Assembly: GCA_963833965.1 (NCBI GenBank) | Contig: CAWHZZ010000001.1 | Location: forward strand, 248,001-312,000 | Reading direction: 5' to 3' | Origin: CAJCIW01 sp963833965 | GTDB taxonomy: Bacteria; Chlamydiota; Chlamydiia; Chlamydiales; Rhabdochlamydiaceae | DNA length: 64,000 bases | Part shown: positions 41,257 to 49,552 of the stretch, in pieces | Layout of the letters: each line of letters starts with the position of its first letter | Position numbering within the stretch: the stretch's first letter is position 1 | Position numbers and translations under genes: made by a program | The notes under the pieces: generated by a model | Databases searched by the model: none | The model's input: only the letters and a program-made list of their open reading frames with translations | What the model was told of the DNA's origin: nothing

Positions 41257-42072
41257 GTGCTTTATCTCGTTTCTACCCCCATCGGCAATCTCGAGGACTT
41301 TTCTTTTCGGGCAATCGCGATATTGAAAAGCTGTGATTACATCTTGTGTGAGGACACGCGCCATAGCCGCGTTTTACTCGACCGCTATGAAATAAAGACT
41401 CCCTTGAAAGCTTTTCATCAATTCAATGAAGCGAGCAAAGAGGATTCGATTATTGAGGACTTGAAAGCCGAAAAAACTCTCGCGCTGATCTCCGATGCAG
41501 GCACCCCCCTCGTTTCCGATCCCGGCCACGAGCTAGTTGTGCGCTGCAGAGAGGAAAAAGTTCCGATCACAGCCGTGCCAGGACCTTGCGCGTTGATCCA
41601 AGCCCTGGTCCTATCGGGATTTCCTTCGCAGCCGTTCCAATTCATCGGCTTTCTACCAAAAAAAGAAAATGAGTTGAGATCGCTCTTGGCTCAAGTTGTT
41701 CTTTATCCTGGGACCACGGTCGCCTATGAGTCTCCTCACAGAGTCGAGGCAACATTTGAACAACTTGCTCAATTGGCCAGCCACAGAAAGCTCTGTGTTG
41801 CGAGAGAATTGACCAAAATGTACGAAGAGATCTTGGTGGGAACAGCGCAAGAACTTTTGACCCATTTCAAAGCCGAACCTCCTCGCGGGGAATTTGTCCT
41901 CATCATCTCTCCCCCAACACACAGCATGTTATTCGAAAATCTTTCTTTGACCGAACTCGTCGAAATGTTTCAAAAAGATTTGCGCCTCACTAAAACCGAG
42001 GCCATTAAAATGGCAGCGCAGATGCGCGGTACCCCGAAAAAAGAAGTTTACAAACACTTTTTTAATGATTAG
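41257..42072 (+). CDS. rsmI: 16S rRNA (cytidine-2'-O)-methyltransferase RsmI
   Basis: Methylates C1402 of 16S rRNA. The 271-residue protein has LVSTPIGNLEDFSFRAI, CEDTRHSRVLLDRY, ISDAGTPLVSDPG and PGPCALIQALVLSGF, all typical of the tetrapyrrole-methylase-fold RsmI family. The start is GTG at 41257, giving the N-terminus just before the VSTPIGN motif. A MITE follows 18 bp after the stop. Confidence 0.95.
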   Translation: MLYLVSTPIGNLEDFSFRAIAILKSCDYILCEDTRHSRVLLDRYEIKTPLKAFHQFNEASKEDSIIEDLKAEKTLALISDAGTPLVSDPGHELVVRCREEKVPITAVPGPCALIQALVLSGFPSQPFQFIGFLPKKENELRSLLAQVVLYPGTTVAYESPHRVEATFEQLAQLASHRKLCVARELTKMYEEILVGTAQELLTHFKAEPPRGEFVLIISPPTHSMLFENLSLTELVEMFQKDLRLTKTEAIKMAAQMRGTPKKEVYKHFFND

Positions 42073-42090
42073 CAATTGGTTTGTCGTCTA

Positions 42091-42271
42091 TACTGGCGAC
42101 ACTGGAAAGTTATAGAGAATTTCAATTTCAGCGCTTCAATTTTTCGTTCGTTGAAGCAGGCCATGTGCCAGCACATGGTCGATGGAAATGAACGAAAAGA
42201 CCGTGGCTTGCCACGGCTGTAAGTGAAGATGCTGAAGCAGAAATTTTCATAACTTTCCAGTGGAACCGGTA
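42091..42271 (+). mobile_element. MITE family A, copy 2 (between rsmI and nadC)
   Basis: 181 bp, TA-flanked, differing from copies 1 and 3 at one base (A to G) in the 10-bp stem. Its right end lies about 30 bp before nadC; nadC keeps its own ribosome-binding site (GAGGAGAG) outside the element. Confidence 0.93.
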
Positions 42272-42300
42272 TATATTAGCCATTCTGAGGAGAGAGTAGT

Positions 42301-43146
42301 ATGGAACATTTGGAACAAGAAGTTCGCCGCACCATTATTCTTGCCTTAACTGAAGACCGGACGGCCAAAGACATCACGTCGCAAGCCTGCGTTCCGGAGG
42401 ATCAGTGGATCCGCGCTGATTTTGTCTTGAAGCAGAACTCGCGTGTGGCTGGCCTTCGCTTTTTGCCTTGGATTTGTGAAACAATCGACTCATCTTTGAA
42501 ATGGCAAGTCCACGCTTTCGAGGGAAAAGATTACGGCGAAGGAATGATTCTAGCTTCCATCGAGGGCGCTGCCCGCTCCATTCTCGCCGGCGAGCGCACC
42601 GCTCTCAATCTTCTCCAGCATGCAAGCGGGGTAGCGCATTTGACATCGCGATATGTCGATACCGTCAAAGAATTCCCTTGTGAAATTTTGGATACGAGAA
42701 AAACTCTTCCAGGCCTGCGCGCCATCCAAAAATACGCGGTAAAAATGGGCGGAGGAAAAAATCATCGATTTCATCTCGAAGAGCGTTTTCTCATCAAGAA
42801 CAATCACCTCGCTTTGCTCAAAGAGACCACTGCCCGCCCTGTTTTAGAAGCGATCCACCGCGCTAGAATTCTGCAGCCGGAAGCGAAGATTGAAGTGGAG
42901 GTCGAAAGCTTGGCCGCTCTCGAAGAAGCCCTTCAAGGAAAAGCGGACGTGATTTTACTCGACAACATGTTTCCAACAGCTGTTGCTGAAGCTGTCAAGA
43001 TCGCAGGAGGAAGAGCATATCTGGAAGCTTCAGGCGGAATCACTCTGGACAATGTGCGGGATTATGCCGCTGCAGGAGTGAATGGGATTTCGATCGGGGC
43101 GCTAACCCATTCTGTGGCAGCTGTCGACATCAGCTTGAGGGTTTGA
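42301..43146 (+). CDS. nadC: Nicotinate-nucleotide pyrophosphorylase
   Basis: Converts quinolinate and PRPP into nicotinate mononucleotide. 281 residues with ERTALNLLQHASGVAHLT, the DTRKTLPGLRAIQKYAVKMGGGKNHR motif, and EASGGITLDNVRDYAAAGVNGISIG. With nadD this supplies NAD from quinolinate. The stop is 1 bp before the coaX start, so they are probably in one operon. Confidence 0.96.
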   Translation: MEHLEQEVRRTIILALTEDRTAKDITSQACVPEDQWIRADFVLKQNSRVAGLRFLPWICETIDSSLKWQVHAFEGKDYGEGMILASIEGAARSILAGERTALNLLQHASGVAHLTSRYVDTVKEFPCEILDTRKTLPGLRAIQKYAVKMGGGKNHRFHLEERFLIKNNHLALLKETTARPVLEAIHRARILQPEAKIEVEVESLAALEEALQGKADVILLDNMFPTAVAEAVKIAGGRAYLEASGGITLDNVRDYAAAGVNGISIGALTHSVAAVDISLRV

Positions 43147-43147
43147 C

Positions 43148-43897
43148 ATGTCTTTCGACCTCGTTTTAGACATCGGCAATTCTAGAATTAAAGGCGGACT
43201 TTTCAATGGAAAGGAGCTTGTGGAGTTTTTTGGGTTCGACACGAAAGACAACCTGGCCCGATTTGTCGAGGGAAAATCGATCAATCATGTTCTGATCTCC
43301 TCCGTCAACGCGAAAGCGGAAGGCCCAGTGCGAAGCTATTTTCAGGAGAAGAAGATCGATTTCCACTTTCTCGACAATGCGAATGTAAAACTTATTCTCG
43401 ACGTCGATGAGCCCGAAGCCCTTGGCCACGACCGAATCGCCAATGCCTACGGAGCTCTCGCCCGCTTCCCTTTGAACGACTGCATCGTCGTCGATATCGG
43501 GACGGCGATCACTGTCGATTTGATTGTCAAAGAAGGGCGGTACCTCGGGGGCATGATTTATCCAGGCGCCGGCCTTAGCGCCAAGGCGTTAAACGACTAC
43601 ACCGACAAACTTCCCCTTGTTGCTCCGAAAAAACCCGATTCCCCCCTCGCCAAAACCACAGAAACCCATCTTCAGGCAGGGATTTATTACGGCCAGCTGG
43701 GAGCAATAGAGCGCATGATCGACGAACTTCGAGTGACGACGCTCTCCCCCAGTTCGGTCAAAGTGATCGCCACAGGAGGCGCCACGATGATCGATAAAGC
43801 TGAACTAGTTGAAGATTTGAAAGACCTCGTCGATTTTATTGATCCGCATCTGACTCTATGCGGTCTGCGTGAAATACTTGAAGAAACATTAGCGTGA
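43148..43897 (+). CDS. coaX: Type III pantothenate kinase
   Basis: First step of coenzyme A synthesis. 249 residues with the ASKHA phosphate-1 loop LDIGNSRIKGG, HDRIANAYGA, and the phosphate-2 loop VVDIGTAITVDLI; GGMIYPGAGLSAKAL and ATGGA follow. Length is normal. Immediately follows nadC and precedes groEL by 10 bp. Confidence 0.95.
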   Translation: MSFDLVLDIGNSRIKGGLFNGKELVEFFGFDTKDNLARFVEGKSINHVLISSVNAKAEGPVRSYFQEKKIDFHFLDNANVKLILDVDEPEALGHDRIANAYGALARFPLNDCIVVDIGTAITVDLIVKEGRYLGGMIYPGAGLSAKALNDYTDKLPLVAPKKPDSPLAKTTETHLQAGIYYGQLGAIERMIDELRVTTLSPSSVKVIATGGATMIDKAELVEDLKDLVDFIDPHLTLCGLREILEETLA

Positions 43898-43907
43898 GGA
43901 ATGAACT

Positions 43908-45503
43908 ATGGCAACACCAAAGGAATTGATATTTGAAGAAGAAGCAAGAGAAAAGCTTCGTGAAGGGATTGACCAGCTCGCCGATGTCGTTGGCGTCACA
44001 TTAGGCCCTAAAGGGCGAAATGTGGGGCTGCAGACCTCTTGGGGAGCTCCATCGATCACCAACGACGGCAATAGCATCGTCAAAGACATCGAACTGAAAG
44101 ACCAATATGCGAATATGGGCGTCTCTTTGGGAAAAGAGGTCGCCAGCAAGATGAAAGAAAAATGTGGCGATGGCACCACCTCGAGCATCCTTCTTCTGCG
44201 GGCGCTCGTCCAAAACGGCGTCAAGAACATCGCGTCCGGTTCCTCACCGATCAATTTGAAAAGAGGCATGGACAAAGCCGTCGAAGCCCTCGTCCAGGAA
44301 ATTGAAAAGGGCTCCATTGTGATTAAAAATGAAAAAGAGACAAAAAATATCGCGATCGCCTCCGCTTCAGGAAACATGGCGATTGGGACCATGATCGCCG
44401 ATGCCGTCCAAAAAGTGGGCAAAGAGGGAGTCATCACGATCGAGGAAGGAAAAGGGACCGAGGACACGATCGAAATGGTCGAGGGAATGCAGTTCGACCG
44501 TGGTTACGTCAGCGCCTATTTCTGCACGAATGCTGAAGCTTTGAGCGTCGAGATGAACGAAGCTAAACTCCTGATCACCGATAAGAAAATCTCGTCCGTC
44601 CAAGAGATTCTGCCCATTTTGCAATCTGTGGCGACAACGGCAACCGAACTGCTCATCATCGCCGAAGAGATCGACGGAGACGCTCTCTCGACGCTCGTCG
44701 TCAATAAGCTCCGCGGAACCCTCAAAGTTTGCGCTGTCAAGGCACCTGGCTTTGGAGACCGCCGCAAAGCAATGCTCGAAGATATCGCGATTCTCACAGG
44801 AGCGACGGTCGTCTCAGAAGAAACAGGGATGATCCTGAAGGACGCCACTGCCGAGGTCCTCGGCTCCGCAGAAAAAATCCTCGTCAACAAAGAGAAGACG
44901 ACGATCGTCGGCGGCAAGGGCAATTCGAAACAGATCCAAGCGAGGATCAAGCAGATCGATGCGGAAATCGCAAAAACCACAAGCTCTTACGACAAAGAAA
45001 AGCTCGAAGAGCGCAAAGCAAAGCTCAGCGGCGGTGTTGCCGTCATTCGCGTCGGAGCCGCGACGGAGCCTGAAATGAAACAGAAAAAACAGATGTTCGA
45101 AGATAGCTTGAACTCGACGCGCGCTGCGATCGAAGAGGGCATCGTCATCGGCGGCGGCTGCGCCCTGCTCCGCGCAAGCAAGTCCACCTCGCTGCAACTC
45201 TCAGGAGACGAAGCGCTCGGCGCTCAAATCGTCTTCAAAGCTTGTGAAGCGCCCTTTAAACAGATCGTTTCCAACACGGGATTCGATGCTTCCGTTCTTT
45301 TGGACGAAGTTTTAGCCTCCGGCCTCTATTTTGGATTCAATGCCATGTCGGAAAAAGTTGAAGACTTGATGAAGGCGGGTGTCGTTGACCCGGCAAAGGT
45401 TGTCAAAAACGCTCTTCGCTACGCCGTTTCAACTGCCGGCATCGTGCTGCTTTCAGAAGTGCTGATCGGCAACGCCCCAGAAGAGGAAGAAGAAAAGAAG
45501 TAA
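43908..45503 (+). CDS. groEL: 60-kDa chaperonin GroEL paralogue
   Basis: A 531-residue group I chaperonin. VTLGPKGRNV, GDGTTSSIL (ATP site), TRAAIEEGIVIGGG and the D before STRAA are kept, so ATPase activity is likely. It lacks an upstream groES. The C-terminus is acidic (EEEEEKK) in place of the GGM repeat tail of the housekeeping type. Chlamydiae carry up to three GroEL copies, and Ct groEL3 lies near murF. The acidic tail and the groES-free place suggest one of the extra copies. The symbol is therefore not numbered. Confidence 0.92.
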   Translation: MATPKELIFEEEAREKLREGIDQLADVVGVTLGPKGRNVGLQTSWGAPSITNDGNSIVKDIELKDQYANMGVSLGKEVASKMKEKCGDGTTSSILLLRALVQNGVKNIASGSSPINLKRGMDKAVEALVQEIEKGSIVIKNEKETKNIAIASASGNMAIGTMIADAVQKVGKEGVITIEEGKGTEDTIEMVEGMQFDRGYVSAYFCTNAEALSVEMNEAKLLITDKKISSVQEILPILQSVATTATELLIIAEEIDGDALSTLVVNKLRGTLKVCAVKAPGFGDRRKAMLEDIAILTGATVVSEETGMILKDATAEVLGSAEKILVNKEKTTIVGGKGNSKQIQARIKQIDAEIAKTTSSYDKEKLEERKAKLSGGVAVIRVGAATEPEMKQKKQMFEDSLNSTRAAIEEGIVIGGGCALLRASKSTSLQLSGDEALGAQIVFKACEAPFKQIVSNTGFDASVLLDEVLASGLYFGFNAMSEKVEDLMKAGVVDPAKVVKNALRYAVSTAGIVLLSEVLIGNAPEEEEEKK

Positions 45504-45512
45504 TTTACGAAC

Positions 45513-46421
45513 ATGAAGACAGCAGCTGTTCTTCCCGCGCTTGGCATCGGCGACGCTTTGCTGATGATGATCGCCTCCCATCAACTAAAAATGGAAGGTT
45601 ATCATGTCACAACGTTCCACGATGCCTTGCCGGAACTCTCCGATTGGTTTCCGGGGCATGAGCTTCGTGCTTGTTCAGAAAGCACACTGGAAACGTTCGA
45701 CCTGATTATCGCCGAGAACGACAATTCTCCAAAAATCAAAGAGCTGCTCGATCGCTTTCGGCCCAGGTTATCTCTCTTTTATCCCACATATTCTTCTTCC
45801 AAGCATGTACCTCTTTCTGTCCAAGATTTTGCGTTTGACCCCGATCTGACGATGGCGGAAAACATCGCAGAGGCGATGGCGTCTTTGCTCGAATTGCCTG
45901 TTGCTTCCAAAAAAAACGGCATTGTTCCCCTCCCAGGCTTGGTTCATCGGATAAAAAAAGAGCGTATTCTCATTCATCCCACCAGCCGCGTCTTTTCAAA
46001 AAATTGGAAAGCTAAAAAGTTCCTGCAACTGGCTCATCGATTAAAAAGCCAAGGGTTTGACCCCCTGTTTTGTGTCGGGCCAAACGAAAAGATGGAGTGG
46101 AAACAAATCAAAGAAGAGGGGCTTGCTCTCGCAGAAGCGCCAACGCTATCAGCACTCGCCGGCCTCATCTACGAGTCCGGCTATCTGATCGGCAATGACT
46201 CTTTGGCAGGGCATTTAGGATCAAATTTGGGAATTCCCACGCTGATCGTCGCTAACGATGAAAAGAGAATGCGTCTGTGGCGCCCTGGGTGGCAAACAGG
46301 CCATCTTGTCCTCCCCCCACCCTATCTTCCCAATTGGAAATTGCTGCGCCAAAATTGGCAGAGCTTTATCCCTGTAGGCAAAGTCTTAGAGAGCTTTGAC
46401 GATCTCGTCCGCTCGTTTTAA
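45513..46421 (+). CDS. Glycosyltransferase family 9 protein (heptosyltransferase-like)
   Basis: A 302-residue GT-B fold protein of the GT9/WaaC-F-Q type. The N-terminus LPALGIGDALLMMIASHQL has the usual GDALL-like start, and the middle has ILIHPTSRVFSKNWKAKKFLQLA. SGYLIGNDSLAGHLGSNLGIPTLIV is the GT9 donor-binding stretch. It could add a sugar to lipopolysaccharide, but Chlamydia LPS has no heptose, so the acceptor is open. It follows groEL by 9 bp and overlaps the sulP gene tail to tail by 36 bp. Confidence 0.85.
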   Translation: MKTAAVLPALGIGDALLMMIASHQLKMEGYHVTTFHDALPELSDWFPGHELRACSESTLETFDLIIAENDNSPKIKELLDRFRPRLSLFYPTYSSSKHVPLSVQDFAFDPDLTMAENIAEAMASLLELPVASKKNGIVPLPGLVHRIKKERILIHPTSRVFSKNWKAKKFLQLAHRLKSQGFDPLFCVGPNEKMEWKQIKEEGLALAEAPTLSALAGLIYESGYLIGNDSLAGHLGSNLGIPTLIVANDEKRMRLWRPGWQTGHLVLPPPYLPNWKLLRQNWQSFIPVGKVLESFDDLVRSF

Positions 46422-48089
46422 TGCGTCATCGACGTGTGGGAAAATGTTTTGTTTGCCGATCTTTTTTTCCACGCCGAATTTTTTGAACTCTTCCGCAAGT
46501 TTGCCTTTCACCCCGGACAAGAGCAAGACAGTGTCCGTTCGCTGGCATTTATCAAAAAAATCTTCCAGCGCGTGCAATCCTGTGGCATCGATGGCGGGGA
46601 CTTTTCTCATGCGCAAAATGAACACTTTCGGGGGCAATTCTAAATTCGACAAGACGTTTTGCAAACTGTCTGCGATGCCGAAAAAGAAGGGGCCGTTGAT
46701 CTCGTAAACTTCCGAATGGGGAGGAACCCTCTTTTTGGAGATCGCATCGGGATCTTTTTCCTCATTCTCTTCCATCATTTGGCTTAAAGTTACAACGTTG
46801 GAAAGCTCGCTCGTCCTCTTCATGAACAAGAAGGCTGCCAGAATCATCCCCACCTCGATCGCCACCGTCAAATCGACCATCACAGTCAGACAGAAAGCCG
46901 AGAGGAGCACAGCGACATCCCCGAGCGGCGCTTTAAGAAGACGGCGAAAGCGATCGATCTCGGTCATGTTCCAAGCGATCATGAGCAGCACCGCGGAAAG
47001 CGATGCCATGGGGATCAGACTGACGATCGGCGCAAAGGCCAAAACGATTAAAAACAGCGTCGCGGCGTGAATCATCCCCGCCACAGGAGTCTTGCCCCCC
47101 GTCTTGACATTTGTCGCTGTCCGTGCAATGGCGCCTGTGGCGGGAATCCCTCCAAAGACACACGATCCCAAATTGGCAAATCCTTGCGCGACCAGCTCGC
47201 AATTCGACTTATGCCTGCCTCCAGCCATGCCATCCGCCACAACGGCAGAAAGAAGCGATTCGATCCCCGCCAGAAAAGCGATCGTGATCGCATCGGGCAC
47301 AAGTCGTTGCCAACCTTCAAAACTGGCGGGAAACGCCGGCAAGGAAGGAAAAGGAAGCATGCGTGGGATCTCGCCAAAACGCGTTGCAATGGTATCCACA
47401 GGCAGCTGCCAGATCCACGTCACTAGCGTCGCCAAAACGATCGATACAATTCCCCAAGGAATGAATGGAATGAACCTGCGGACCACCACGATGACGCTCA
47501 AAGTTCCCGCTCCCAAGGCAAAGGTCGTCGGGTCCCATGTCCGCAGCGCGTGCAGCATCGCCTTCCATTTGCCGATAAAGTCTGCAGGAAGCTGTCCAAT
47601 CTTCAAACCTAGAAAATCCTTCAATTGAGAGGAGAAAATGATCACCGCGATGCCCACCGTGAACCCGATCACCAGTGGATAAGGGATGAATTTGATCCAA
47701 GTCCCCAACCGGCAAAGCCCCATCACAATCAGCAGCACACTTGCAATTAATGTCGCTGCTATTAACCCACTATAGCCCTCGCGCAGCACAATGTCGTAGA
47801 CAATCACCACAAACGCGCCCGTCGGGCCGCCGATCTGAAATCGGCTGCCGCCCAAAAGCGAGATCAAAAACCCCGCGACGACAGCAGTGAAAATCCCCCT
47901 TTCGGGCAGCACGCCAGAGGCAATGGCAAACGCCATCGCCAAGGGCAGCGCGACGATGCCTACCGTCAGCCCCGCCTGCAAATCCTTGCGGAAAATCGAG
48001 AGCGAATAGCGTTCCTTGAACAGGCAAATAAAGCTCTTAGGAACAAAATCATGCCATTTTTTTTTCTGCTTGTGCGTGGATTGGGTCAT
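46386..48089 (-). CDS. SulP-family anion transporter with STAS domain
   Basis: A 567-residue inner-membrane transporter. About 12-14 membrane segments include LQAGLTVGIVALPLAMAFAIASGVLPERGIF, GGSRFQIGGPTGAFVV, VAQGFANLGSCVFGGIPATGAIARTATN. The C-terminal STAS domain starts near VYEINGPFFFGIADSL and includes RMRKVPAIDATGLHALEDF. Substrates in the family are sulfate, bicarbonate or other anions; which one is not visible here. The ATG at 48089 follows GGAAGG by 9 bases, while the ORF start at 48107 is TTG. Confidence 0.92.
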   Translation of the reverse strand: MTQSTHKQKKKWHDFVPKSFICLFKERYSLSIFRKDLQAGLTVGIVALPLAMAFAIASGVLPERGIFTAVVAGFLISLLGGSRFQIGGPTGAFVVIVYDIVLREGYSGLIAATLIASVLLIVMGLCRLGTWIKFIPYPLVIGFTVGIAVIIFSSQLKDFLGLKIGQLPADFIGKWKAMLHALRTWDPTTFALGAGTLSVIVVVRRFIPFIPWGIVSIVLATLVTWIWQLPVDTIATRFGEIPRMLPFPSLPAFPASFEGWQRLVPDAITIAFLAGIESLLSAVVADGMAGGRHKSNCELVAQGFANLGSCVFGGIPATGAIARTATNVKTGGKTPVAGMIHAATLFLIVLAFAPIVSLIPMASLSAVLLMIAWNMTEIDRFRRLLKAPLGDVAVLLSAFCLTVMVDLTVAIEVGMILAAFLFMKRTSELSNVVTLSQMMEENEEKDPDAISKKRVPPHSEVYEINGPFFFGIADSLQNVLSNLELPPKVFILRMRKVPAIDATGLHALEDFFDKCQRTDTVLLLSGVKGKLAEEFKKFGVEKKIGKQNIFPHVDDALKRADEIVKAL

Positions 48090-48199
48090 AAAAGAACTGC
48101 CTTCCAATGGGCAGATTTATAACTCCTTTGGGAAAAAACAGCTATCCCTTCTTATTTTAAAAAAATGCTGTGTTTAAGATTATATTGCAGGGAAAGCGC

Positions 48200-48219
48200 A
48201 AGGGGAAAGAATTCCCCTT
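48200..48219. terminator. Hairpin between the F-box and SulP genes
   Basis: A perfect 8-bp stem AAGGGGAA/TTCCCCTT (48200-48207 with 48212-48219), 4-nt loop, located 25 bp beyond the stop of the F-box gene on the minus strand. No long T-run follows, so intrinsic termination is uncertain. Confidence 0.45.
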
Positions 48220-48244
48220 ACACTTTGAATGAAATGTTATGAGA

Positions 48245-48958
48245 TTAAGCATCGACTCCAAACTTCGACAAGTAATTGCAAATCGCAGTGTGCACAAGAG
48301 GGCTCTTAATCTCATTGGCGATGATATATTCTCCAAAGCGAAGTCCTCGATCGATTCCATCAGACGCCACCGAGCTTTGTCCATTCGCATTCCAAATTTG
48401 CCACCTCAGCTCAGTCTGAACAGCAGGAGGAAGCTCATCGTAAAATTGTTTAGCAATCGCTTGCGATGCCTTAGATGAGGAACATATCGCTAACAGAGCT
48501 TTTAATTGATAGCCCCTTCTTAGTGAATTAAACTGCGATATAAGAAAGGACCTCATGTGGGAGGTCACTGGTTGCGGTTGCCCACGTTTTACTGTGTCCG
48601 GTGATTTTGGAAATCGGCTTTTGATGATGTAGAGAGCTTCTTCACCGGGGTAATCACCCGGAAAAGAATACTCTCTAATGTAACGTCGATACGAATGATT
48701 TGCAGAAAGATTATGGGTTCCATATGTGATAAAGAATAGAATCTCTAAACGTGGTGCTGCAACAATGGATTCCTGGTTCAATGACTTGATCGATTTTGAA
48801 ACAAGATTGAGATTTGCGACATCTTTAGCCTCCCAGATTCTTCCCAAAATCAGAGGTAGTACGTCTAGCGGTAACTCCAAAATATTAACTCCAGCAGGCG
48901 CTTCGGTTACCGCCAGTGGATTTTGAATAAGCTGTATAGGCTTTAATTCATTAGTCAT
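48245..48958 (-). CDS. F-box-domain protein, candidate effector
   Basis: A 237-residue protein with an F-box near its N-terminus (residues about 26-60): LELPLDVLPLILGRI, a short loop, then DVANLNLVSKSIKSL. This fits the consensus (LP-x-E/D-x-L-x-x-IL ... L-x-x-V-S-K-x-x). F-boxes connect targets to host SCF ubiquitin ligases and are otherwise eukaryotic; they occur in effectors of Legionella and of amoeba symbionts. The remaining ~180 residues are helical and unrecognised. No signal peptide is visible; type III secretion is likely but unproven. Starts with an AT-rich leader on the minus strand. Confidence 0.75.
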   Translation of the reverse strand: MTNELKPIQLIQNPLAVTEAPAGVNILELPLDVLPLILGRIWEAKDVANLNLVSKSIKSLNQESIVAAPRLEILFFITYGTHNLSANHSYRRYIREYSFPGDYPGEEALYIIKSRFPKSPDTVKRGQPQPVTSHMRSFLISQFNSLRRGYQLKALLAICSSSKASQAIAKQFYDELPPAVQTELRWQIWNANGQSSVASDGIDRGLRFGEYIIANEIKSPLVHTAICNYLSKFGVDA

Positions 48959-49125
48959 AATTTCTTTCCTTATTAATTTTATTAAAATAACAATATATAC
49001 TATAAAGCTTTTTAATTAAAAATTCAATGTTAATAAATAGTTTAAAAAATTCTTCCCCCTTCACAAAAATCCCCATGAACGATACAGTAAAGTAAAATAT
49101 TTACTTACCACCTGAGGCCCCCCCT

Positions 49126-49515
49126 ATGAACAGAAACAAGCGTCCGATGTCCAACAGACTCCAGAAGAAAATGGCAAAAGAGATCCGCATTGCCCAAGGG
49201 CGATACTCCGTCCCGGAAAGTCAGCAATACAGCGATGAGCTGACAGCCAAGGAGTTGCTGAAGAAATACCCAAAGAGAAAGGCGGCAAAGCACGTGGAAA
49301 CCTTGGAGTCTGCTCGAAAAAAAATTCTACTTAAGAAAAAAATTCAGCACGTGAACGTGTCTAAAAGAACAACTCCTACGTTCGTCACATCCGACTCTCC
49401 GCCCGCTCACATCCATGCAGAAGGCAAACGCTGGATGAAGACGCTCGTCAAACAGAATTTGGCGGAAAGAAAAATCTTAACGCACAAAGGAACCGGGGTC
49501 AGCAGGAAAAAATAA
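49126..49515 (+). CDS. Small basic hypothetical protein (129 aa)
   Basis: A Lys/Arg-rich protein (about one third basic) with no hydrophobic core, beginning MNRNKRPMSNRLQKKMAKEI and ending GTGVSRKK. It is probably disordered or nucleic-acid-binding. The upstream ribosome-binding site is weak (CTGAGG). The gene lies 37 bp before the metallophosphoesterase. Unknown function; a nucleoid-type or secreted basic protein are both possible. Confidence 0.55.
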   Translation: MNRNKRPMSNRLQKKMAKEIRIAQGRYSVPESQQYSDELTAKELLKKYPKRKAAKHVETLESARKKILLKKKIQHVNVSKRTTPTFVTSDSPPAHIHAEGKRWMKTLVKQNLAERKILTHKGTGVSRKK

Positions 49516-49552
49516 AAATATTTTTAATCTAAAAAAGAGTATCCTTGTTGCT

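Noticed and set aside
44814..45197. Antisense ORFs inside groEL, dnaX, murF and other GC-rich genes
   Set aside because: These are shadow frames of strongly coding genes with no start signals or family features.
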